Below are positions 38,204-47,323 of a stretch of 64,000 bases of DNA, piece by piece; the first letter of the stretch is position 1, and each line of letters starts with the position of its first letter. The stretch comes from an uncultured Moraxella sp. (GTDB lineage Bacteria > Pseudomonadota > Gammaproteobacteria > Pseudomonadales > Moraxellaceae). Location: NCBI RefSeq assembly GCF_945873075.1, contig NZ_CAMCBS010000001.1:85144-149143 (forward strand), read 5' to 3'. Under the pieces are notes generated by a model. That model made no database searches. It had not been told where the DNA came from and worked only from the letters and a program-made list of their open reading frames with translations. A program made the translations under genes and the position numbers.

Positions 38204-38815
38204 ATGAAGCAATGGGTCTTAGCCAGCAATAACAAAGGCAAGCTTACCGAATTTCAAGCACTGTTTGATCAGGCAAATCTAGGCGTCGAGATCATCAGTC
38301 AAGGCAGCCTAGGCATTGATGATGCCATCGAAGATGGACTGAGCTTTGTCGAAAATGCCATCATCAAAGCCCGTCATGCCTCTCGTGCCAGTGGCCTACC
38401 TGCCATCGCTGATGACAGTGGCCTGTGCGTACCTATACTTGGCAATGCACCGGGGATATATTCGGCACGCTACGCAGGTACGCATGGTGATGATGCTGCC
38501 AATAACGAGAAGCTTTTGGCGGATTTATTGCCTTATCGGGGTGATGCACCGATTGCAGGGTTTTTTGTCTGTGTGCTTGCGATGGTGCGTCATGCCGACG
38601 ATCCACTGCCACTGATAGCCATTGGCAAATGGCAGGGTGAGATTTTGGATGCACCGCGTGGCGAGCAGGGCTTTGGCTATGATCCGCTGTTTTTAATCCC
38701 AGATCTTGGCAAATCATCAGCTGAGCTAGATAAAGCAGATAAAAACGCCATCAGCCACCGTGGCCAAGCCCTACAGCAGCTGCTTCATCAGCTCAAAAAC
38801 ATGAATACGCTTTGA
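38204..38815 (+). CDS. rdgB: XTP/dITP diphosphatase RdgB
   Basis: A 203-residue Ham1-type enzyme that hydrolyses non-canonical purine triphosphates (XTP, ITP, dITP) to monophosphates and so keeps them out of DNA. ASNNKGKLTEF at the N-terminus binds the triphosphate; ADDSGLCVPIL carries the metal-binding Asp; SARYAGTHGDDAANNEKLL, FGYDPLF and SHRGQAL complete the family pattern. ATG at 38204 with AAGGAAA; an upstream TTG is ignored. Confidence 0.93.
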   Translation: MKQWVLASNNKGKLTEFQALFDQANLGVEIISQGSLGIDDAIEDGLSFVENAIIKARHASRASGLPAIADDSGLCVPILGNAPGIYSARYAGTHGDDAANNEKLLADLLPYRGDAPIAGFFVCVLAMVRHADDPLPLIAIGKWQGEILDAPRGEQGFGYDPLFLIPDLGKSSAELDKADKNAISHRGQALQQLLHQLKNMNTL

Positions 38816-38863
38816 TTTGATTACGCAAGTTGAGCGATTGTACGGTTTTTCAAGCAAATTGAG

Positions 38864-38892
38864 TTGTAATTTTAGCTTGATATGGGTATACT
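38864..38892 (+). promoter_or_regulatory. sigma-70 promoter of tig
   Basis: TTGTAA, 17-base spacer, TATACT. Places transcription start ~120 bases before the tig ATG. The rest of the 206-base gap shows no gene. Confidence 0.6.
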
Positions 38893-39021
38893 GTATTGCT
38901 TTTAGTCTATTTATATGCTTATTGGTTAATTATATCTAAATATGGAAATTAGTTAGCAAGCATATCCGAATTTTATGCCTTAGGGCAAACTGTTTTATTT
39001 TTAATGATATTAAGGTGAATT

Positions 39022-40356
39022 ATGAGCGATCTACAAGTATCTGTGAATGTCATCTCTGACAAAGAAACACAGCTAACCGTTAAAGTGCCAGTGGGCAACA
39101 TCCAAAGCAAAGTCGAAAGCCGTATTCGCAGCGTCGCTAAGACTGCCAAGATTGATGGTTTCCGCAAAGGTAAAGTACCAGTGTCGCACATCCGTGCTCA
39201 GTATGGTGCAGGCATCCAACAAGAAGTCATCAACGATGTGATTCGTGACACCGTATTTGAAGCACTAGCAGCCGAAAAAGTCCGTGTGGTTGGCGTGCCA
39301 AACATCGATGATGTCAAGCTAGAAAACGATTTCTTGGTTTATCAAGCGACTGTTGAGACTTTCCCAGAAGTGGAAGTTAAAGGTCTAGGCGAAATCGAAG
39401 TTGAGCGTCAAGTAGCGACTGTGTCTGACGAAGATGTCGATGTGATGATCGAGAGCCTACAAAAACAACGCCAAACTTTTGAAGCCAAAGACGGTGCAAT
39501 CGAAGATGGCGACCAAGCGACTTTTGATTTCTCAGGCTCAATCGATGGCGAAAAATTCGAAGGCGGCAGCGCTGAGAACTACACGCTAGTGATCGGCTCT
39601 GGTCGTATGATTCCAGGCTTTGAAGATGGCATGAAAGGCATGAAAGCTGGTGAAGAAAAAACCATCACCGTCACCTTCCCTGCTGACTACCAAGCTGAAC
39701 ACCTAGCGGGCAAAGATGCACAGTTTGTCATCACCGTCAAAGAAGTCAAAGCTGCGACCTTGCCTGAGCTAAACGACGAATTCTTTGCACTATTTGGTGT
39801 GACTGAAGGCGGTCTTGACAAGCTAAAAGCTGATGTTCGTAAGAACATGGAGCGTGAAGTCAAGCACGCAGGTCGCAACCAAGTCAAGCAAGCGGCATTT
39901 GATGCACTACTAGAAAAGAACGAATTTGATGTGCCAAAAGCGATGCTGGATCAAGAGATTGACCGTCAGCGTCAAATGATGCTAAACCGCTTTGCACAGC
40001 AGTTCGGCGCAAACCCTGCAAGCTTTGATGCAAATATGCTACCAAATGAGCTATTTGAAGACCAAGCATTGCGTGCGGTGCGTCTAGGCGTACTAGTAAG
40101 CCAAATCATCGAAGCGCAAAAGCTAGAAGTGGATCAAGAGCGTGTCTCTGCGTTCATCGCTGAAGCTGCCGAGAACTACGAAGACCCACAAGAAGTCATC
40201 GACTACTACACCAACGACAAGCAGCAACGCGCTCAAGTTGAGTCTGTGGTGCTAGAAGATCAAGTAGTGGATTATCTACTAGGTCAAGCCAAAGTGACTG
40301 AAAAAGAAGTCAAGTACCAAGAGCTATTGGCGGCAGCACAACAACAAGCCATCTAA
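39022..40356 (+). CDS. tig: trigger factor
   Basis: A 444-residue ribosome-associated chaperone and peptidyl-prolyl isomerase. The ribosome-binding loop is GFRKGKVP (~50), the FKBP-type PPIase domain runs ~150-245 ([36 protein letters not shown]), and the rest is the helical C-terminal cradle. CTA leucine codons dominate, consistent with high expression. tig-clpP-clpX order is conserved across bacteria; a terminator separates tig from clpP. Confidence 0.97.
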   Translation: MSDLQVSVNVISDKETQLTVKVPVGNIQSKVESRIRSVAKTAKIDGFRKGKVPVSHIRAQYGAGIQQEVINDVIRDTVFEALAAEKVRVVGVPNIDDVKLENDFLVYQATVETFPEVEVKGLGEIEVERQVATVSDEDVDVMIESLQKQRQTFEAKDGAIEDGDQATFDFSGSIDGEKFEGGSAENYTLVIGSGRMIPGFEDGMKGMKAGEEKTITVTFPADYQAEHLAGKDAQFVITVKEVKAATLPELNDEFFALFGVTEGGLDKLKADVRKNMEREVKHAGRNQVKQAAFDALLEKNEFDVPKAMLDQEIDRQRQMMLNRFAQQFGANPASFDANMLPNELFEDQALRAVRLGVLVSQIIEAQKLEVDQERVSAFIAEAAENYEDPQEVIDYYTNDKQQRAQVESVVLEDQVVDYLLGQAKVTEKEVKYQELLAAAQQQAI

Positions 40357-40408
40357 TTGCCCAAGTACTTAGACGGCTAAAGGTTGAATTTTAGCAAATT
40401 GACAAATG

Positions 40409-40435
40409 CCCCAAAGCGTATGCATTGGGGTTTTT
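40409..40435 (+). terminator. terminator after tig
   Basis: CCCCAA / TTGGGG with an extra GC / GC pair inside and an A-A mismatch, followed by T5. Confidence 0.75.
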
Positions 40436-40483
40436 GTTCTCAAGTTTCTTAGTATGGATAATTAATTAAACAGCGGAATATTT

Positions 40484-41137
40484 ATGAATATCAAGAACAA
40501 TCCTTTTTATGACCAATTGGCGGATGCCTATCATGCGCCCCAAAATACGCTTGTGCCGATGGTCATCGAGCAGTCAGGTCGTGGCGAACGCTCATTTGAC
40601 ATTTTCTCTCGTCTATTGCGTGAGCGTGTGATTTTTTTGACCGGTCAAGTCGAAGATAACATGGCGAACCTAATCGTCGCTCAGCTACTATTCCTAGAAG
40701 CGGACAACCCCGAAAAAGACATCCATCTGTACATTAATTCACCAGGCGGTGTGGTGACAGCAGGCATGGCGATTTATGATACGATGAATTTCATCAAGCC
40801 AGATGTCTCAACCATCTGTCTAGGTCAGGCGGCATCAATGGGCTCGTTCCTGCTGTCAGCGGGCGAAAAAGGCAAACGCTATGCGCTCGCCAACTCTCGT
40901 GTGATGATTCATCAGCCGTTGGGTGGTTTTCGTGGTCAGGCATCGGACATCGAGATTCATGCCCGTGAGATTATCGAGCTCAAAGCCAAGCTAAACCGTC
41001 TATTGGCGGAGCATACTGGTCAATCTGTTGAGACGCTTGAGCGTGATACCGACCGTGATAATTTTATGAGTGCCGAGCAAGCCAAAGAATACGGGCTTGT
41101 GGATGTTGTGCTACAAAAACGCCCAAAAGCCCTATAA
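40484..41137 (+). CDS. clpP: ATP-dependent Clp protease proteolytic subunit
   Basis: A 217-residue serine protease forming the 14-subunit chamber fed by ClpX or ClpA. The catalytic Ser is in [11 protein letters not shown], the His in [10 protein letters not shown], and [11 protein letters not shown] is the oxyanion/substrate strand; the catalytic Asp lies in the ~170-180 region. Length is slightly above the E. coli protein because of an N-terminal extension. clpX starts 12 bases downstream, so both are co-transcribed. Confidence 0.96.
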   Translation: MNIKNNPFYDQLADAYHAPQNTLVPMVIEQSGRGERSFDIFSRLLRERVIFLTGQVEDNMANLIVAQLLFLEADNPEKDIHLYINSPGGVVTAGMAIYDTMNFIKPDVSTICLGQAASMGSFLLSAGEKGKRYALANSRVMIHQPLGGFRGQASDIEIHAREIIELKAKLNRLLAEHTGQSVETLERDTDRDNFMSAEQAKEYGLVDVVLQKRPKAL

Positions 41138-41149
41138 GAGAAGAGTGCT

Positions 41150-42457
41150 ATGAGTAAAACCGAAGTACCAAGCTGCTCATTTTGTGGCAAGAAAAAAACC
41201 GAAGTTGAAAAGCTCATCGCAGGCACTGATGCCAACATCTGCAATGAGTGCATCGAAGTGTGCGGTGATTTATTGGGTAATCAAAAAACTAAAGACAAGC
41301 CTGCCAAAGCCAAAACCAGCAAAGCAGATAAGGCAGATAAGGCAGATGATGCCAAAGCAGACAAGCAAGATGGCTTGGAAGATTGGCTCAATAAACCACT
41401 GCCCAAGCCAAAAGAGCTACGAGCACATCTAGATGACTATGTCATCGGTCAAGATGCTGCCAAAAAAGCGCTGTCGGTGGCGGTCTATAACCACTACAAA
41501 CGCCTAAAAGTCGCCCAAAATGATGCTGATGAAGCGGATGTTGAGCTTGCCAAGAGTAATATCCTATTGATTGGGCCGACAGGCTCGGGCAAGACATTGC
41601 TTGCACAGACACTTGCTAAGATGCTTGATGTGCCATTTGCGATGGCGGATGCGACGACCTTGACTGAAGCAGGCTATGTCGGCGAAGATGTCGAGAACAT
41701 CGTCCAAAAGCTACTACAAGCAGCGGACTATGATGTCGAAAAAACCCAAAAAGGCATCATCTATATCGATGAGATTGATAAGATTTCCAAAAAAAGCGAA
41801 AATCCGTCCATCACTCGTGATGTCTCAGGTGAAGGCGTACAGCAAGCACTGCTCAAGCTCATCGAAGGCACGGTGGCAAATATCCCACCACAAGGCGGCC
41901 GTAAGCACCCACGCCAAGAGATGATTCAGGTGGATACCAGCAATATCTTGATGATTGTCGGTGGGGCGTTTGCAGGGCTTGATAAGGTGATTCGTCAGCG
42001 TACTGAGAAGACGGGCATTGGCTTTAATGCCGATGTCAAGGCGGCGGACGAGTCGAGCATCACGGAGCTGTTCCGTGAAGTGGAGGTTGAGGACTTGATT
42101 AAGTTTGGTCTGATTCCTGAGCTGATTGGTCGCTTGCCTGTGATTGCAAGCCTTGAAGAGCTGGACGAAGCGGCGTTGGTGCAGATTTTGACCGAGCCAA
42201 AAAACGCACTGGTCAAGCAGTATCAGTACCTGTTTAATATGGAAGGGGTGAAATTAAGCTTTGAGCCTGATGCACTGACCGCCATCGCTAAGCGTGCCAT
42301 GACTCGCAAAACTGGTGCTCGTGGCCTGCGCTCGATTATCGAAAATGCCCTGATGGACACCATGTACGAGCTACCAAGCATGACCGATGTCAGCGAAGTC
42401 ATCGTCACCAAAGATGTCATCGAACAAAGCGACAAGCCAACCGTCAAGAAAAAATAA
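41150..42457 (+). CDS. clpX: ATP-dependent Clp protease ATP-binding subunit ClpX
   Basis: A 435-residue AAA+ unfoldase. The N-terminal zinc-binding domain has [17 protein letters not shown] and CNECIEVC; Walker [13 protein letters not shown] (~142), Walker [11 protein letters not shown], and the pore/RKH-type regions follow. Between the zinc domain and the ATPase is a linker of about 40 residues rich in Lys, Ala and Asp ([15 protein letters not shown]), built from short DNA repeats of AAGGCAGAT; this makes it a little longer than the E. coli protein. Substrate recognition may be tuned by this linker, but the core is fully conserved. Confidence 0.97.
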   Translation: MSKTEVPSCSFCGKKKTEVEKLIAGTDANICNECIEVCGDLLGNQKTKDKPAKAKTSKADKADKADDAKADKQDGLEDWLNKPLPKPKELRAHLDDYVIGQDAAKKALSVAVYNHYKRLKVAQNDADEADVELAKSNILLIGPTGSGKTLLAQTLAKMLDVPFAMADATTLTEAGYVGEDVENIVQKLLQAADYDVEKTQKGIIYIDEIDKISKKSENPSITRDVSGEGVQQALLKLIEGTVANIPPQGGRKHPRQEMIQVDTSNILMIVGGAFAGLDKVIRQRTEKTGIGFNADVKAADESSITELFREVEVEDLIKFGLIPELIGRLPVIASLEELDEAALVQILTEPKNALVKQYQYLFNMEGVKLSFEPDALTAIAKRAMTRKTGARGLRSIIENALMDTMYELPSMTDVSEVIVTKDVIEQSDKPTVKKK

Positions 42458-42478
42458 GCACAATCAGCTTTGTGCATC

Positions 42479-42513
42479 AAAGCCCATCGATGGTTTATCG
42501 GTGGGCTTTGTTG
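42479..42513 (+). terminator. terminator after clpX
   Basis: AAAGCCCATCGAT / ATCGGTGGGCTTT (13 bp, one G-T pair) with a 5-base loop. T-run is short (GTTGTT). Confidence 0.8.
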
Positions 42514-43059
42514 TTATTGGGCCGGAAAGGGTCGCAGTTTATCAGCATCAATCCATGCTTGCACCCATTCATCAGGTGACATATCAAGCCCGCTTACGCC
42601 AAGTGCATCAAGTACCTGCTTGGTGTCGATGACTTTACCGCTAATCAGATTGGTCACGCCTGTGCGTAGCAGTGCGTGCGATGTCGGCACGCCTTTGGCA
42701 TACATGGTCTGCTCGATGTAGAACCAACGCTCATCGATGGCGCAGATGCGAGTTTTGATGGTGATTTTATCAAATAGGCGGATGCGTTTGCGATATTGAA
42801 TGGTGCTACCTGCCACGACCAGCCCCCAACGGTTGGCGATGAGTTTTTTGCCAAGTCCTGTGCGGATGGCAAAGTCGTTGCGCCCAAGGTCAAACAGCGT
42901 CAAAATCCGCCCATTGTTCATTTCAAGAAAATTATCAATGTCATTGATATTGCACACAAAGCTGACTTCGCCAGTGTCGGTGACGCCAAGCGTATCGCCT
43001 TTTAGCGTGTGATAGATGCTTTTGCCAATGCCTGTGCCAAGACGGATAAAAGGATACAT
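42514..43059 (-). CDS. acyl-CoA thioesterase family protein (4HBT, THEM6-like)
   Basis: A 181-residue hotdog-fold protein. NDIDNFLEMNNGRILTLFDLGRND near residue 38-60 is the conserved helix of this thioesterase group (DxxxHMNNxxY-like), and QYRKRIRLFDKITIKTRI and DERWFYIEQTM are the following strands. Such proteins hydrolyse acyl-CoA or acyl-ACP; the in vivo substrate is unknown. Convergent with clpX. The 258-base AT-rich gap upstream (43060-43317) holds its promoter and that of the DUF4143 gene; nothing else was seen in it. Confidence 0.8.
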   Translation of the reverse strand: MYPFIRLGTGIGKSIYHTLKGDTLGVTDTGEVSFVCNINDIDNFLEMNNGRILTLFDLGRNDFAIRTGLGKKLIANRWGLVVAGSTIQYRKRIRLFDKITIKTRICAIDERWFYIEQTMYAKGVPTSHALLRTGVTNLISGKVIDTKQVLDALGVSGLDMSPDEWVQAWIDADKLRPFPAQ

Positions 43060-43317
43060 AAAGTGTTCCGATGCGCTTAAAAAAAGATTTGCCCATGATA
43101 GCAGATTTTGGCGGGCTAAAGCAGGCGAATGATGACTGATGGGTTTGCAGGATTGATGTTTTTTGAAATTTAGCCAATTTAAAAAAATTTTGAAATTTAT
43201 ATAATTGCAGTGGACGAATAATCTCTAAAATTTAGTTTGATTTCTTATCTAATGAGAAATTGAACTAGATTTTTGCCAATGCTTACTTTACAATATAAAA
43301 CTGATTGATAATGATGG

Positions 43318-44556
43318 ATGATTGTTATGCAAGTTATAAATTATATCCCAAGGCAGATACAGCCGATGCTTGAGCGGTTGATGTTGCAATTTCCAGCGGT
43401 GATGATTACAGGAGCAAGACAGGTTGGCAAATCCACATTGCTCCAACGTACCGCCAAAGACTATCGCTATGTCACTTTGGATGATCCGTTATTGTGCGAG
43501 CAGGCAAAAAAAGAGCCAAATTTATTTTTACTCAATTATCCAAGACAGGTGATTATTGATGAAGTCCAGTATGCGCCAGAGTTATTTCGCTTGCTAAAAC
43601 TTGCCATTGATCGCGAACAACAAAATGGGTTATTTTTGTTATCAGGATCGCAGGCATTTGAGTTGATGCAAAATGTCAGCGAGAGTTTGGCGGGTCGTGT
43701 GGCGGTGTTGAAGTTGCTTGGATTGTCATTGCGAGAAATTCGCCATGAGACATTCGACCAACCATTTGTGCCAACGATGGCATATTTGACAGCTCGCCAA
43801 GGTGATGGCGTTATTGAAAATTTGTGGCAGATTATTCACCAAGGCAGTATGCCCAGATTGTACCAACAGCCAACTGATTGGGAAGTGTATTACGCATCTT
43901 ATGTGGCGACATATATTGAGCGAGATGTTAGGCAAATAGTGAATGTGAATAATATTGGGGATTTTGCTCGGTTTATGGTATCGGTCGCATCACGCAGTGG
44001 TGAGTTGGTGAATTATAACAATATCGCACAAGAAGCTGGCGTGTCGAATGATACTGTTAAGCGATGGTTGACAGTGCTTGAGATGTCTGGCATCGTTTAT
44101 CTGCTACAGCCTTATCATCACAATCATCTCAAGCGAGCCATCAAAACACCAAAGCTATATATGCTAGATACGGGGCTAATGGCGTATTTGACCAAATGGC
44201 TGACGCCTGAAACCATCCAGCATGGCGCAAAAAATGGGCAATTTTTTGAGACTTTTGTGGTGAGTGAGATTGTTAAGTCATTTTATAATCAAGGCATACA
44301 GGCGCCGATATATTTTTATCGAGACACCAACCAAAAAGAAATTGATGTGGTGATTGAGTATCAACAGACGCTATATCCAATCGAGATTAAGACAACAGCC
44401 AATCCAACCAAAAAGATGGCAAGTAACTTTCGTGTGCTAAGAGATTATTTGCCCGCACATGAGTTGCAGGTCGCTTGTGGGGTGATTATCAGTCAATATC
44501 CCAACAAATTGTGGCTGGATGAGAATTTGGTTTCGGTGCCTGTTGGTTATTTATAA
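43318..44556 (+). CDS. DUF4143 ATPase (AAA_14) protein
   Basis: A 412-residue P-loop protein. AAA_14 domain: ITGARQVGKSTLLQ (Walker A ~33-46), VTLDDP, QVIIDEVQYAPELF (Walker B), LSGSQAFELM. A winged-helix segment follows (YNNIAQEAGVSNDTVKRWLTVLEMSGIVYLLQP) and then a C-terminal DUF4143 region with KEIDVVIE and YPIEIK, which fits a PD-(D/E)xK core. The family is widespread, often in several copies, and of unknown function. ATGs at 43318 and 43327 are both possible. The last 10 bases overlap the convergent gene. Confidence 0.82.
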   Translation: MIVMQVINYIPRQIQPMLERLMLQFPAVMITGARQVGKSTLLQRTAKDYRYVTLDDPLLCEQAKKEPNLFLLNYPRQVIIDEVQYAPELFRLLKLAIDREQQNGLFLLSGSQAFELMQNVSESLAGRVAVLKLLGLSLREIRHETFDQPFVPTMAYLTARQGDGVIENLWQIIHQGSMPRLYQQPTDWEVYYASYVATYIERDVRQIVNVNNIGDFARFMVSVASRSGELVNYNNIAQEAGVSNDTVKRWLTVLEMSGIVYLLQPYHHNHLKRAIKTPKLYMLDTGLMAYLTKWLTPETIQHGAKNGQFFETFVVSEIVKSFYNQGIQAPIYFYRDTNQKEIDVVIEYQQTLYPIEIKTTANPTKKMASNFRVLRDYLPAHELQVACGVIISQYPNKLWLDENLVSVPVGYL

Positions 44557-45032
44557 TTGGCCTGCGCCTTAACTTCATCCATCCAGCAAATCCATTGATA
44601 GACATCATAATCAGGCTTGCCCGCAATAACGACAGTCCAATCGGTGGCGGTGCTTGGATTGACAGATTTGGTTGCGCCATCTAGTCGCTTGCCTTTGGCA
44701 TCGTGCCAGCTGATTTCATCAAGCAAATAGCGGTCATTTGCACAATCCGTCAGCCAGTGTGTGCGGTCGATGGCGTAGCTTGTGCCAAAGTTGGTTTTTT
44801 GGAAATGTTCATGGCGTCGCTCAATCCATGCGCTGGTATAAAACCCATTACGCATGGGATGGCGAGCGATGCTGTCATAGTTGATTTTGATGTATTCAGC
44901 TGTATTGGGTTTGCCCAAAAATGTCTGATACCAAGTGTCATCATCGGCACTGGCATCTGTGTTGGCATAAGCAGATGCGCCAAGTGCTACACTTAGCATC
45001 ACGCCAAGCTTCAACCAAGACAGTGTTTTCAT
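44547..45032 (-). CDS. exported protein, Surface_adh_E-like
   Basis: A 161-residue protein with a clear signal peptide (MKTLSWLKLGVMLSVALGASAYA, cleavage near residue 23). The mature part has INYDSIARHPMRNGFYTSAWIERR and CANDRYLLDEISWHDAKGK, a pattern like the Surface_adh_E family (IDxxSI...VW...DCxxxxYR...) common in Moraxellaceae. Two or three cysteines could form a disulfide. Function is unknown; adhesion is not shown for most members. It is likely co-directional with, but 111 bases from, the J-domain gene. Confidence 0.65.
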   Translation of the reverse strand: MKTLSWLKLGVMLSVALGASAYANTDASADDDTWYQTFLGKPNTAEYIKINYDSIARHPMRNGFYTSAWIERRHEHFQKTNFGTSYAIDRTHWLTDCANDRYLLDEISWHDAKGKRLDGATKSVNPSTATDWTVVIAGKPDYDVYQWICWMDEVKAQANYK

Positions 45033-45143
45033 AAACTTCTCATCACCCTATACAGATAGATGAGTGTATTATACAAATCATCTTGGTGCAGTTCAATGCG
45101 TCTTGATTGAGCCTGTGCTGATACTTGCTTAGCGATAAACCGA

Positions 45144-46262
45144 TTAATAATACTCCGCAAGCTCCATCGCGCGAGCATCAAGCTCGGGTACTTCGCACAG
45201 ATAGCGGGCGACGGTTTGGTCGTTTTTGCTGCTGTAATACTCTTTGGCATATTGCTTACAGCGGGCTTCACGTTCGGCGTTGATGGCTCGTTGCTCGGCA
45301 CGCAGAGTCTCTCGGGTGTCATCAGATAGATTGTTCCAGACGCCATTGATGTTTGCCACTGATGCTTCATAGAGTGCACGAGCTTCTGATGGGCTTAGAT
45401 AGTGCACAGGGTCATCACTGACATTGCTCTGTACAGGCGCAGCTTGACTGCGGATGGTCTCGGCATAGACACGCAATTCTTCGGTGCGTGCATCCATGCG
45501 TGGCACTTCACAAGCAAAACGAGCAGTTTCTTGGTCAATGGCGGCGGTATGCTGACTGGCTGCTTGGGCTTTGCAGTCGGCTTCTCGTTTGGCATTGATG
45601 GCTCGTTGCTCGGCACGCAGGGCGTTTTGGGTGGATTTGGGTAGGCTGTTCCAAACGCTATTGATACGATTGACCGCAGCCAGATATTGGGCGTGCGCTT
45701 GGTTACGTGCTGTCTGTTGCTCTTTGGTCACAGTGACCACAGGCTTTGGCGGGTCGATGGTGACGGGCGTGGTTGGCTCAAGTGGCTGTACTTCTTGTAG
45801 AGTAACAGGGTTGGTTTGCACGGTTTGGGCAGGTTGATTGATTGGCGTGACTGTGTCGTCATCATCAAATGTCCCCACCGATGACAAGAACATATATGCC
45901 AGCACAATAATGGTCAAAAGCACAAAAAACAGCCCAATCAACCAAGCGATAATCTTAGAATTGCTCGTCTTGGCAGGCGCACGATAGCTGGGCTCAGATG
46001 GCATCTGATACACTTGCACAGGTGGCGTATAAGGTGGCGCACTGGCAGGCTGTGATTGATTGACTCGTAGCCACGCATCATAATCGGCTCGCTTGGCAGG
46101 ATTGCTGAGCACATCATAGGCTTGATTGACCATGCCAAGCATATGCGCCTGTGCAGGGTCATGGCGATATTTATTGATTTGGGCGTGATAGGCGGCTTGG
46201 ATGATGGTGATGTCTGCGCTTTGGGCGACACCTAGGATGTCATAATAGGTTTGTGTGCTCAT
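45144..46262 (-). CDS. J-domain-like membrane protein with two LprI/DUF1311-like repeats
   Basis: A 372-residue protein. Residues 1-65 form a J-domain (YYDILGVAQSADITIIQAAYHAQINKYRHDPAQAH... NQAYDVLSNPAKRADYD), but the HPD tripeptide is replaced: KYRHDPA stands where KYHPDxN is expected. One membrane helix lies at ~105-130. The C-terminal part has two similar ~80-residue units, each with a Trp-Asn, ALRAEQRAINA(K/E)RE and paired Cys (DCKAQ... FACEVP; RCKQY... YLCEVP), resembling DUF1311/LprI lysozyme-inhibitor domains. The topology would place J-like part in the cytoplasm and the repeats in the periplasm. Function unknown. Confidence 0.78.
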   Translation of the reverse strand: MSTQTYYDILGVAQSADITIIQAAYHAQINKYRHDPAQAHMLGMVNQAYDVLSNPAKRADYDAWLRVNQSQPASAPPYTPPVQVYQMPSEPSYRAPAKTSNSKIIAWLIGLFFVLLTIIVLAYMFLSSVGTFDDDDTVTPINQPAQTVQTNPVTLQEVQPLEPTTPVTIDPPKPVVTVTKEQQTARNQAHAQYLAAVNRINSVWNSLPKSTQNALRAEQRAINAKREADCKAQAASQHTAAIDQETARFACEVPRMDARTEELRVYAETIRSQAAPVQSNVSDDPVHYLSPSEARALYEASVANINGVWNNLSDDTRETLRAEQRAINAEREARCKQYAKEYYSSKNDQTVARYLCEVPELDARAMELAEYY

Positions 46263-46361
46263 GATATATTGGCAAGTATTTCAAAGGATTTATTACAGAT
46301 ATATTACAAAAATATCCGTATTTTGTAAATGATTATCTTGCCAATCATCGCTAATTTAGTT

Positions 46362-47246
46362 CTAAACCAATGGCTGACAGCTGGGGCAATATACACTCGC
46401 TCGCCCACCGATTTTGGTGTTTTCAAGTAGGCTGCCACAGTGATAACAGCTTTCGCCATCTCGTCCATAGACCAGTAGCGTCTGCTGAAAATAGCCCGTC
46501 TTGCCACTACCAACGGTGAAATCTTTTAGACTTGAGCCGCCTTGGATGATGGCTTGGGCAAGGATATGTTTGATGTTGGCGACTAGCGTTTCAAGCTCAT
46601 CATCATCGATTTGGCACGCTGGTGTCAAAGGATGAATATGGGATAAAAACAAACTTTCGGCAGCATAAATATTACCCACGCCAACCACCACTGCCTGATC
46701 CATGATGACTGATTTGATGGGTTTGGCGATGGCTTTTTGGCGTAGATTGTCCGTGCGATGGATGATGCGGCGTAGATAATCGACATCAAAGGCATCATCA
46801 AGTGGCTCGGGCCCAAGATGCGACAAGAACCGCTCGGCGGTATCGATTGTGCCGATATAGTCATCATTGTGCATCCACAAGATCATCCCAAAGCGTCTGG
46901 GGTCATGATAATGTAGCGTTGTCGTCATACCATCATCATCGATGAAGTCAATCAGTAGATGATCATGCTTGCGAGCATCTAGGTCTCGATGCTGTTGTAG
47001 GCTGCCTGACATCCCAAGATGAATCAGCACCGTCTTGTGCCGATGATCGATCGTGTGATAAAAATCTAAGAGCAGATATTTGGCACGGCGACGCACCGCC
47101 ACAAGCCGAAAGCCGACCAAAGTGTCCAAATCAGCAGGAATGGCATGGCGTAAGGTCGGACAGCGGATGCTGACTTTGGATACGGTTTGGTTCAGTAGTG
47201 GCTCAAGGCTGGCTTTGGTGGTTTCGACTTCGGGTAATTCTGGCAT
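46362..47246 (-). CDS. mutM: formamidopyrimidine-DNA glycosylase
   Basis: A 294-residue bifunctional DNA glycosylase/AP lyase removing 8-oxoguanine and formamidopyrimidines. The catalytic PELPEVET follows the initiator Met (Pro and Glu), with the conserved GIGNIYA-like segment VGVGNIYAAESLF, QGGSSLKDF and a C-terminal zinc finger CYHCG... CPSCQ. Somewhat longer than E. coli Fpg (269 residues). Transcribed after relA but separated from it by a terminator. Confidence 0.95.
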   Translation of the reverse strand: MPELPEVETTKASLEPLLNQTVSKVSIRCPTLRHAIPADLDTLVGFRLVAVRRRAKYLLLDFYHTIDHRHKTVLIHLGMSGSLQQHRDLDARKHDHLLIDFIDDDGMTTTLHYHDPRRFGMILWMHNDDYIGTIDTAERFLSHLGPEPLDDAFDVDYLRRIIHRTDNLRQKAIAKPIKSVIMDQAVVVGVGNIYAAESLFLSHIHPLTPACQIDDDELETLVANIKHILAQAIIQGGSSLKDFTVGSGKTGYFQQTLLVYGRDGESCYHCGSLLENTKIGGRASVYCPSCQPLV

Positions 47247-47267
47247 GGTCTGTACTTATGATCAGTT

Positions 47268-47302
47268 AAGAAAACCAATGCCGTATGCTACTCGGCATTG
47301 GT
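47268..47302 (-). terminator. terminator between relA and mutM
   Basis: On the minus strand ACCAATGCCG / CGGCATTGGT (10 bp perfect) with a 9-base loop, then TTTTCTT. Lies 22 bases after the relA stop. Confidence 0.8.
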
Positions 47303-47323
47303 CAATCAAGGGCTAAAGGGGCG

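Noticed and set aside
41319..41370. AAGGCAGAT repeats in clpX as a phase-variable tract
   Set aside because: Units are 9 bases and in frame, within the flexible linker of an essential-type gene; length change would not switch expression.
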